Below, piece after piece: positions 56,201-64,000 of a stretch of 64,000 nt of DNA (position 1 is the first letter of the stretch; each line of letters opens with the position of its first letter). Where the stretch lies: positions 186,001 through 250,000 of the forward strand of contig NW_020312147.1 in the NCBI RefSeq assembly GCF_002999335.1, in the 5' to 3' direction. The translations under genes and the position numbers were made by a program. The notes under the pieces are model-generated. The model made no database searches. It had not been told where the DNA came from and saw nothing but the letters and a program-made list of their open reading frames with translations. This DNA comes from Cyclospora cayetanensis (lineage: Eukaryota > Apicomplexa > Conoidasida > Eucoccidiorida > Eimeriidae).

Positions 56201-58823
56201 CCCTCTCCTCATAATCCCGTCTCACCGTAGGGGCCTCCTGTTCCCTGCCGTGGGGGACCGGCTTGCTCGACGCCTCGCGAACGGTTTGCTGGAGCTTTCG
56301 CAGTCCGTGCGGCACTGCGAAAGCTCCGACGACGCCTTCCGCCGAAGCAGAGGCGGCAGCTGCATTCGCCGCGGCGTGCGTAGTTGCAACTCGAATGTCG
56401 AGACAGCGCTGCAGCTCGTGTGCGCGTCGCCAGAGAACGGCGCGCCAAAAGGCTCTGCAGAATCCAGCGGGAGACGAAAACGAGAAGCGCTTGCTGCAGC
56501 GCCCCCTTCCTCTTCCTGAGGGGGAGAGGCCTCTGCGAACTCTCCTCTCAGCCCGTTGGCATTGAAAGTAGGACAGAAACGAAAGCCTCTGCGTGTCTAG
56601 AGAGACGCCGCACACCTTGGGGGCCTTCTCCGCCAGCAAATACAAAGAATTGGACTCCAAGGGAGTCTCGCGCAGCAAAAACTCCGCCTCTTCATCTGCT
56701 GCTTGAGGTGCTCCCGCGAGCGACGCTTCCTTCCGCGCAGAGGAAGAGGCAGGGGCAGGGGCAGAGCTCCTGTCAGTCTGGCTCCTCCCCAGCTGCTGCT
56801 CCTTCTTCTGCCTGACGGGGGAGTCATCGGAGGCGAGACTTCCAATGAGGTCCCTTAGGCCTGCGACTCCTTCCATTGTTGTGGCGCCCAAAAACACTTG
56901 CGTACAAAGGTGCCTCAGTGCAGCGAGACAAACAGCTGCCGGCATTTTCGTGCCAGAATGCGACAGCGCGCGAAAGCCGCAAGCAAGCAGCTGCAAAGAA
57001 TCAGACGGCGCAACACCTCCTTCAGGAACCCCTACCCTACTCTCACAAGTCCATTGTTTGATTGCACTTGGTAGCTGCTGCTGCTCCTCCTCCTCGTCAG
57101 GCTGAGGCCGCTTCTGCTGCTCCTCCTCCTGCTGCTCTTCCTGCTCCAGCTGCTGCTCCTGCTTTTTCTCATCAAGTTGCTGCTCCTGCTCTTCCTGCTG
57201 CTCTTCCTGCTGCTCTTCCTGCTGCTCTTCCTGCTGCATTTTTTCGTCTTGCTGCTCCTGCTCCTTCGGTATCTCTCTCGCTTGGCTCTCCAGCAGCGCT
57301 TGCTGCGGCTTTTGAGGGGAGCCTCTAAGTTCTTGTGGTGTCTGAGGCAGCGTGTTGCCCTCGTTGTTGCGCTCCTCCTCCTGACGAGCTTCTGCTTCTG
57401 TGACTGCAGTGCGCTCGGAGGCACACGCGTCTGGCGTTTGCGCCTCCTGGAAGAGATCGGCAACGAGCAACATGAAGGGACTAGGAGCATCCTTGGGGAG
57501 CAAGCCGCCTGCAGCCACTTTAGCAGCGGCTTCCGCTGCTGCTGCGTCTTGCGCTTCGGCGTCCTCTGTCACAATAGTGACGCCCGTCGACACGGCACGG
57601 TCTGCTGCTGCGGCAGCGTACAGGAAGATAAATTTGTCCCCTGAGCAGCACAGGCTGCAGAAGGGGCCTCCTCTATGCCTGGAGGGGCCCCCTGGGTGCT
57701 TAGGAACGCCTGCAGCTTTGCCTCGTCCACGCGGAAGACTCCGCGGTGCTGCAGCTGCAGTCGCCTTCTTGACGAGGCCCTTGTTGTTGACGCTGCCGCA
57801 GACAACCCCATGTTGCAACAATTTCTCTTGCATTTGCTGCCCGCAGTGAGGCGCTTCTTGCAGCTCCTCTTCGTATTCGAGGGCCTCTTCTGAGGAATCA
57901 ACTGCGCCTGCCGCGTTGGCAGTAGTGGCTGCTGCAGAGTCTATGGAAGCCGTCAGCGAGGCGAACTGCCAAGGAGCTTCGGAAGCCTCTTCTTCCAGTC
58001 CCCCGATCCGCTGCTGCTGCATCAGGGGGTGTTGCTCCTCCTCGAAAGCCGGACTGCTTCTCGTCGAGGGGTCCCCTGGAGGTTTGTGAGCATGCGAAGG
58101 ACTGACGAGAAGCGAGCCGAAATTCGATGGGATCGGGAGAATGAGCCGCTCAAGAGACAAGCCACTCAGAGGCACTGCAGCCTCAGGAAGGGGGTCCTCG
58201 CCCTCCGCTCTGCGTGTTGCTGCTAAGACTGAAGCGTTGTCTGCGCGCTGGCATCCGTGGAAAGAGTTCTCGAGTGGAGCACCGGGAAGCGTGTCGGTTC
58301 CCCCGGAGGGAAACCTCCCGGCAAGGGACTGGGCAGCAACAACTGCAGCAGCAGCAGCAGCTGCTGCTGCAGAACGGCCTTCCTGCGCGTGCTGCTGCTT
58401 TTCTTCTGCCCCCGCAGCTGGAGGCGGCAGGAACGGCTGCTGCTGCTGCTGCGAAATCCGCAAAGAGGATACGCTAGACGTCAGAAGCGTCGGGCTGCCT
58501 TGCGGATCTGCAGGAACAAAGCCTCCGTCAAGCGCTGGCGAGACTGCTGGCGAGTCAGAAGACGAAGAGCTGCTGCAGCAACGGGGTCCTCCAAATAGGG
58601 GTGGCAGCAGCAACGCCTTTAGCTGTTGCGCTACAGAAGGCGGGTACGAAGGATCTTTGCTGTCTGGACTCCTGGAGCAGTTTCTCATATCGGCGCACCT
58701 AGCGGGCTCCAACGTCGCTTGCGGGAGCTGCTGTGCAGCAGTCCTTCCTGCCACCACCTGCACAGGCAATAATTGCTCCCCAGCTGAAGGAGGAGCCAGG
58801 CGTTCCCTGCTGTCGCCCTTCAT
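53223..58823 (-). CDS. ApiAP2-family DNA-binding protein with two AP2-like domains
   Basis: ApiAP2 proteins are the main sequence-specific transcription factors of apicomplexans. One uninterrupted exon; from the first ATG (58823) it encodes 1866 residues, and the frame stays open to 58994 without an ATG, so an upstream exon is possible. AP2 domain 2 (about residues 1136-1188): LPKVHGVCFDKQNCSFMAQL, then CRHFKVKKHGSVQKAYSEAI, which has the three-strand pattern, the F-V-K-K-x-G turn and the closing helix. AP2 domain 1 (about 730-805) is divergent: APKVCGVSLDTQRLSFLSYF, a basic insert, then KRFSFSSPAGFCRAFWRAVL. The rest is low complexity: Ala runs, a Glu/Gln repeat at 57122-57245 (about residues 526-567), Ser runs. 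GC-rich palindromes occur inside it. A nuclear role is inferred from the family; the DNA target is unknown. Confidence 0.85.
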   Translation of the reverse strand: MKGDSRERLAPPSAGEQLLPVQVVAGRTAAQQLPQATLEPARCADMRNCSRSPDSKDPSYPPSVAQQLKALLLPPLFGGPRCCSSSSSSDSPAVSPALDGGFVPADPQGSPTLLTSSVSSLRISQQQQQPFLPPPAAGAEEKQQHAQEGRSAAAAAAAAAVVAAQSLAGRFPSGGTDTLPGAPLENSFHGCQRADNASVLAATRRAEGEDPLPEAAVPLSGLSLERLILPIPSNFGSLLVSPSHAHKPPGDPSTRSSPAFEEEQHPLMQQQRIGGLEEEASEAPWQFASLTASIDSAAATTANAAGAVDSSEEALEYEEELQEAPHCGQQMQEKLLQHGVVCGSVNNKGLVKKATAAAAPRSLPRGRGKAAGVPKHPGGPSRHRGGPFCSLCCSGDKFIFLYAAAAADRAVSTGVTIVTEDAEAQDAAAAEAAAKVAAGGLLPKDAPSPFMLLVADLFQEAQTPDACASERTAVTEAEARQEEERNNEGNTLPQTPQELRGSPQKPQQALLESQAREIPKEQEQQDEKMQQEEQQEEQQEEQQEEQEQQLDEKKQEQQLEQEEQQEEEQQKRPQPDEEEEQQQLPSAIKQWTCESRVGVPEGGVAPSDSLQLLACGFRALSHSGTKMPAAVCLAALRHLCTQVFLGATTMEGVAGLRDLIGSLASDDSPVRQKKEQQLGRSQTDRSSAPAPASSSARKEASLAGAPQAADEEAEFLLRETPLESNSLYLLAEKAPKVCGVSLDTQRLSFLSYFQCQRAERRVRRGLSPSGRGRGRCSKRFSFSSPAGFCRAFWRAVLWRRAHELQRCLDIRVATTHAAANAAAASASAEGVVGAFAVPHGLRKLQQTVREASSKPVPHGREQEAPTVRRDYEEREATASAFLLQQQRQSEQLRQQQQEATPAESDMRGCANTAASTRSFATNAAPPKGAPPKKYATAETAGMLSTLAVAIASSWGGKSGQQKPREPEGSGKTHTTGAVPRGGDPSLHSVLHEKYSPRRLSSSPRRSCPAMPASAEVAAANARSATAVSSIESLLLHTPAALLPSSMSASTRPSSASKFPRSPDLHGNGSRSIESCAFFRGECVQPPAAGGAADVAHRVLPPLPVVAAAGDAKCGGPTQSAGSALPSSTESILEAVLRLPKVHGVCFDKQNCSFMAQLQHKGRRQCRHFKVKKHGSVQKAYSEAIASRRQMERDVHSACKGAPVDVHAGAVGRHLQLNEATGKEASPLDAHDALQGKRRGGQKQRTRSEPYALEHNGELGGMHRGGRGTQRDISGPQSHTATVAAATAAAVVAAAAAERGRAAAALAAAAATNGKSAFGSSHSAAKRLHSDGRVPPPLPPPAAAAALTATAAAEALAGVGDGEQLPHLQRMQQLGALLLRGPLGRALGGVSELSQRLSMAPANPLSSSSNSCAPVSASESEAKEDSHARLQRRAEAALLSLHSSSAEAGEGRYEDLIAAAAAAGAACGGSSSRSPLSEAARGNRFLTGAKAASCVSLESREHMDALLHAVSAADTAANAKGSALGSSGKGVTAPAALPLRAASHAAEGLHPPSRVQLDQGRRAEIKEGILEAKRRRVAAADSAQQDCSSSLGESQLDGLAPEQHPALQRQCVPPAAAAAGPASLRCALDAQQHGRMQQPLQQQQQTGVPSLLELASLLASGSEQQKQLLLLLAETVAAATRSLRPSGSANGGSAQKESRALSDGASFARLEKPTAGELSSRPEQPLAAPIGVPSMPTPKGAVAAAEDAVASQLAAARGPSLVRSTAAASPQPKAQADPPLWGPLLQLLQQQVSSEDTQHLHQRNNPLPAANPHSWRAASVSMDYRGNLPAAALATDTGRAALSAAAADSVGLPVSKSGKTEQSPEEE
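57122..57245 (-). repeat. Glu/Gln coding repeat (EEQQ-type)
   Basis: Tandem 12-bp units reading CAGCAGGAAGAG on the sense strand encode EEQQ-type repeats flanked by degenerate Glu/Gln/Lys sequence in the ApiAP2 protein, probably a charged helical linker. Confidence 0.9.
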
Positions 58824-58994
58824 GGCGAGAAAGTCGTCTATTCTGGATCGTTGGGGGTCCTTCGGATGGGCTGTTGCTCCACGCGAGGAGCGAGCCGAGA
58901 GGATGCGCTGCGCCTCCTCCCAGCCGCAGGCTTGAGCTGCGATCGAGCACTCTTCCGGTGCTGCTGAAGCTGTTGCTCGTGCGTTGTGAGGCAC

Positions 58995-61900
58995 ACTTTC
59001 CGAGTAGAGAAGGCGGCTCTGCCCGCCGCGGCGTCTCTAGATCCCCTGCTCCATGCTCTTGGAGCAGTGTCTGTGTGGACAAACGGTGAAGCACAGCAAG
59101 AGGGGTGTGACGCCTGTGCATGCACAGCAAGCAGAATCCTGAAAAAAGCCGAGGCTGCTGACGCCGCTGCGGTGTATCTGGCTGGCCTTCTCCTGTCAAA
59201 GGCGCGAAATCCCACAGAAATTGACCGTTTGGGGCCAGTGCGTCGGTTCCCTCTGCGGAGAGCTACTTCCCTCCTGCTTGAAGAGGCGGGAGAACAAAGC
59301 GAAGGATCTACCCTCGTCTTCGCCTCGGATCGTTCCTGCAAGGTCTGCTACCCAGATGTACGAGCTACCTTTGCACATCCCTTCGAGCCTTTTCGGAGCC
59401 CTCTACTTCCCAGTAGTGTCCCCTCGGGGACAGAGAAACGTCCAGCGCGCGAAAGCCTTTGGCCAGCTGCGCATTTATGCGGAGGCAAGCCCTTTTATGC
59501 TGATGGGGAGGGAGCCTTGTGTCGCTTGCCTCGCTTGCTGCATGCCGTCTGCTGTTCAGCATAAATCCCCTCCGGGGAGGACTCGACGAATGGCTCCGGC
59601 GATCGATATCCACGAAAAGCATAAAAATAGTGACAGCTTAGAGCTACGACAATTTAGCAGCCAAAGAACGGGACTGCACTGTGTAAATGGCGACCAGAGT
59701 CTCTGGATACACCGCAAGTAAGCATACATACACTGCGGGTGATGCTTGCGCACGACCCACTGGGCGACGAAGGGGCACGTTGTAGGCGGGCAAGTGGTGC
59801 TGCTCCTCGAAAGCCCCCCTATTTCTGCAGTTGAAACTTAGCACTCGACAATACAAGAGTCTGGTTCCACTTTGATGCCGTTTACGCAGTAGCAGCGTCG
59901 GCACCGCATTGGCAGAAAAAGGCACCTGCACACCCTCCCGCGCAGCGGACGGAGGAGACAGTCGCCTGGGAAGATTTGCACCCTAATGGAGGAAGAAAGG
60001 AAAGAAGCACGGAGGAGTCCCGCCGTTTGGCACACAAAGCCAAGCATAAAAAAGAAAACCAGAGAAGGGAAGTGCTCCCGCTCAGTGCAACTGATCAGCT
60101 AGAGAGACAAGTGCACGCCGAGACGGGCATATGACGATGTACATGCAGGAGCGGCTGCTGCTGAGTGCAGGGACCCTGTTGCCGCTGCGCCTGCAGTTGC
60201 TGCAGTGCTCTAGACTGCGGAATCTTTACTTCTGGTACACTAGAGCAGCACTAAACAAGAGAGTGCAGCATGGGTCACATTGATCCCTTTCTCAATTGGT
60301 GTAGCGACGACGCCAACTGCACTGCGGGAGAGACACACTGTGTGGAGGGCAGCACGAAGGTGCAGATACGCCTGGGAAATGCGGTCATAGACACAGTCTT
60401 GGTCGCCACTCTACTTTGGATGAATTTATTTTTCACGTGAAAACTAAAAGGATTTGGTGTATGGAGAGCCTAAATCCCATTTTTTGTGGTGCATGGTGAT
60501 ATCTCCGTAGATCCTGCACGGGAGGTGGCGTGAGCAGCACAGGTAGCTGATGCCTCATCATTAGTCAATGAAGCTCTCAAATTACTGGGTGAACAGCCAT
60601 TAAATTGCGTTACTTTTACTATTGGCTGTCTTCTCTGCACATGAAATACAATTCCGTGTCTGAAGAAGCAGATCATGGCCCCCTCGTGCTGCACCACACG
60701 CCGGAGGGCAGAGTCCGTCTCGCTGCTTGCAGCACCTCGACAAAGAAATACATGACATGAATGGTTTAAAAGGTAAGAGAAGGGCTACAATGTATCCAAG
60801 GTGCCCATGAAATGGGTGTTCCCCCCTGTTTATAACCACAATCTGCAGACCTCGGCAGGAAAACGTGTCGCTTTCGTGGCTCCAGCTCCCTGAATTCCAT
60901 ATTCGACCCCTGCGCCACACTACTGAGGCTGAGAGAAAAGGGAATTTAGAGTGCAGCCGTTGCACTGTTACATCAGTTTACGGAGTGAAGCACACATAGG
61001 CAGAAAACTCAGCAAAGTACGACCAGACAATAGATCACAGAAAGTTGTACACTGCGTGAAGGTCCTCCAAGCTACCTGTTTTAGTACAGAAAATATCATC
61101 CAGGCACTACAACCCTGATCCTGAACCTGTCAAGTCGGGTATATAGGCTGCTGGGCGCAATTTCGCGTCTTCGCAGATGCCCCGCCAATTTTGCGTTGAT
61201 GCAATGGCGGAGGACAGCTGTCTCCCAGCCATCTCCACTAGGGGCGCTGCCTCCGAACAAAAGGCGAGTAGCAGAGCCCCCAAGTCGAAGAAAAATTAAA
61301 GATGGGAAGGGCTTAGTAGAAAAGGAGGTAGCTGTGTGGCCATGCTCTCGACTGTGGTCTGCTTTCTTTCATGGGTGACAATGTGAGGGGTCGCCAAAAA
61401 GAGGTCAAGTGAAGAACAGAGTTGATTGCGCAATAGCTGCCTTGCGCTCCCACTGAGTGACTGGTTTCTGACCTGGCAAATCTAGATTAGGCTTTTTACT
61501 TGGAGCGTGGACATGCTACTGCCGCGTGCCGATCCCGAACGTGACGCTCCAAGCCAGACTCAACGCATTACGCACTGCGTCAGTGATATTAATTAAGAAC
61601 TAGCAAAAAACTGACTGTTCAGTTGGGCTGTTTCGATGTGTCATTTGTTGTAGGGTAGCATTTTCTCAATACAATAAGCCGCAGATGTGTGCGTGGAAAC
61701 GCTAGATACTCTAGGCAACTAGTTGTGAACGCTTCGCGCACGCACGCACACCGTAGATGTCCCCCTGCCCTCGTACCGGAGCTCTATATAGCCTAATCAG
61801 GGAAAAGGAGGCCAGTTTGGAGGAAAGCTCAAGAACTTTTGCTTCAAGTTGACACTGGGTCTGGACTTTCCGTGCCCCCTTAAGCATAACTTAGATGGAG

Positions 61901-64000
61901 CGTTACAAAAATTCTGTTGGCATTTGGCAATTAATGAAAACAAGAGACGAGAAGAATCGTAAAGGCTTTTTGATTTTCCGCCCAGGCTTACCAGCATCGT
62001 GAACAGCCGCCCCTGCTGTAGTGGGCTAACTCTACTATCGCGCCTGCAACTGCGTTTTTCACAGTTGAATGCGCTCTCTGAACACGAAGACCACACAAAC
62101 TAGGGGCCTGCACAGCCATAGTCTACCAGGGCTCTCAGCCCATGCATTTTGCTTCAGACGCATGATCGCCTTTGTTTTAGCTAAAATGGATTTTGCATGA
62201 CTACACTGATTGTGAAGGGAATTATTCCTGACTTTGATATGCTGCATGAAATTCCCCATAGTTAATCTTTACGCAGATAGTCAGCCGTACTGAATTGCAG
62301 GTTTGAAGAGTGATTAAAAACTAGATACTTGTTTCCCAGCTATCTATGTGTGCCTGAAGCGACACTGGCATCCACAGGGCAAAGCTATCATACCTAAACC
62401 ACAAGTTGGCCTGCACACAACAGTGCATGCAGAGGTTACCTTCTATGGCCGAATCGTTCTTTAATTCTGATTTCATATTGATTTAGCTTTTCGTCTGAAG
62501 ATTACTCTCGTTTCTAGTAACTAAAATCCTTGCTTTGGGTGATGAGATCTGACGTGCACGCGTGCTGCATCCGTCCCAGTGAACGTGAAAGTGTGGAAAA
62601 GATATTTTATTCCTGTAGTGCCATTGGAAAGTACTTGCATTGATTACTAAAAAACAAAAGGTTTCTAGGAAGCTTTTGCTGAGTAGGTATTTTGGGGGCG
62701 TTGGATCATTATAAGCCCACTTGTAGTGTATTCGGGACCCATGCTACTTCATCGGGGTGAGGAGGTTTAAAACAGCCCTAAAACTCATCGTTAAGCGCAC
62801 TTTCGGTGAAAGATTGCCGTTGGGTCCGGAAATCGTGTGGAATGAAGTACTAGAATGACAGAGTAGGTACCTTGACGAGCTGTGGCGCCTGTTGTGGGTA
62901 TAGTTGGGGTTCGAAAGGCCACTATGTGATTAGTAAATCCCACAAGCTTGTCTAACCGTGGCTATTGAACAAATAAAGCTCCGATAATATTCTTTATCAA
63001 TCGGAACATCCCCAACCTTTCCTAGAAAATGATAAAAATAGCTATACTGTTAATCAGGAAACTTGTAGGTACAACTCCAAAAACAATATAATTTTCGACT
63101 CTTCCGTTAAGGCCGTCACACTTCCGCAGTGTAAATAGCCTCATGTATTATTACTTAAACTTTCTACTGACGAAAAAACCGTGATCTTCTGCATGTTTAA
63201 GGCCACGGAATTCGCCACTGCGTGCCGATCTTACTCTGCTAGCTCACTGGATCGTGCATGTGCGTCAATTTCGACAGGCTCAGGTCTTCAAGCTTTGAAA
63301 ATTAGCAATACAGTTCAACCGTTAGGAGCTGCCAATGCCTTTATATGAAAAAACGCTCGCATAAACTGTGTGACTCACGTGAATTGTCTCATGGTGAGTG
63401 AAGGAGTGCCTGCATCGAGACGCATAATGTTATCATGCATGTCGCTCTTTCCAGCGCCACCATAGTATACTTCTAAATCTCCAACACCATGTAGGGGCAA
63501 TGAGAGAAAGTAGCTATCAGGAGCGTGGCATATTCACTTTCCGTTCTGTTTACCGTACATCGCTCGGACCGAGGAGCCTGAACGAGAGTACGCGTAAAAG
63601 GAGCTAAACTCTAGAATAGTGGCGGCTCGAGCAACACTGAAGCATTTCTGCAGAAGAATTTGTATTTGGCGTATTCATTGTGAAGAACTTACAGTGTGAT
63701 GTGGCTGCTCGTATATGATTTTTCAACAGATTCCCGTCAGGTCAACGTTGATACTTATAGTATTGGATGCCTCTCCCCAAGTCGGTATGTCCAACTAGAT
63801 GGGTGTAAATGCTTGGAGAGCTAAGAGCATGCATCACACCGCACTCTAGATCTCTTTCCTTCTCGTCTCACGCTGTACACCACAAGGCACTTACCAATAC
63901 ACTAGCTATAATAGTCAAGAATTAACAACGAATTGACTATTTGGCTTAGCTGCTGCTTTAGCTTGGGTGTTTTAGACTGGCACTCGCTCGATACAAAAAG
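58995..64000. other. Right-end 5 kb without a supported gene
   Basis: Upstream of the ApiAP2 gene. From about 60100 the sequence is visibly less GC-rich than the rest of the window and lacks CAG-type triplet runs and intronic satellites. Open frames are short and none exceeds 60 codons beyond 62259. A plus frame at 59221-59721 lacks an ATG start and a recognisable motif. The stretch may be a long upstream regulatory region or contain noncoding RNA; no tRNA or rRNA was recognised. Confidence 0.5.

Noticed and set aside
62880..62930. GGGGTTCGAAAGGCC, possible tRNA T-arm
   Set aside because: No matching anticodon arm or acceptor stem could be folded around it; other GGTTCGA sites in the window lie in coding exons or introns.
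60000..64000. Possible organelle-derived (mitochondrial or apicoplast) insertion because of lower GC
   Set aside because: I could recognise no cox1, cob, cox3 or rRNA fragment; composition alone is not enough.
1..64000. CRISPR arrays, insertion sequences, bacterial operons
   Set aside because: The tandem repeats have no unique spacers of constant length, no transposase was seen, and gene structure is eukaryotic throughout.

Overview
The window looks like nuclear DNA of a coccidian apicomplexan, most likely Eimeria or a close relative such as Cyclospora. Four things point there. Genes are rich in introns. Almost every protein carries long single-residue runs (Ala, Gln, Ser) encoded by CAG-type triplet repeats. 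Introns are filled with GT/AC and TGTATG satellites. One gene encodes an ApiAP2-type DNA-binding protein. No bacterial, plasmid or viral signature was seen. Genus is inferred from these features; no database was available.

Layout. (1) 1-3199, minus: an M3-family metallopeptidase resembling mitochondrial intermediate peptidase, cut by the left edge. (2) 4004-8624, plus: mRNA cap guanine-N7 methyltransferase with a large N-terminal extension; it diverges from gene 1 across about 0.8 kb. (3) 11155-12873, plus: an RRM-like protein whose 5' end is unclear. (4) 13298 to about 21410, minus: COG2, a Golgi tethering-complex subunit in at least 12 exons. (5) about 24217-28303, minus: a MYG1-family DHH phosphoesterase. 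(6) 29176-34153, plus: tubulin-folding cofactor E, 10 phase-consistent exons (CAP-Gly, LRR, ubiquitin-like). (7) 35464-42395, plus: a kinesin-8-like motor, 10 phase-consistent exons, one behind a putative GC-AG intron. (8) 43616-51176, plus: a very large coiled-coil protein of unknown family. (9) about 52284-52430, plus: a lone possible RNase PH-like exon. (10) 53223-58823, minus: an ApiAP2 protein with two AP2-like domains. The last 5 kb (58995-64000) hold no gene I can support and are less GC-rich.

The genes do not form a pathway; this is ordinary eukaryotic gene order, although cofactor E and the kinesin are adjacent and both concern microtubules. Exon joins were worked out by hand from GT/AG sites, codon phase and alignment to remembered family motifs. 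In the cofactor E, kinesin, methyltransferase and gene 8 models all phases close and the total length is a multiple of three. COG2, MYG1 and the peptidase are only partly resolved.
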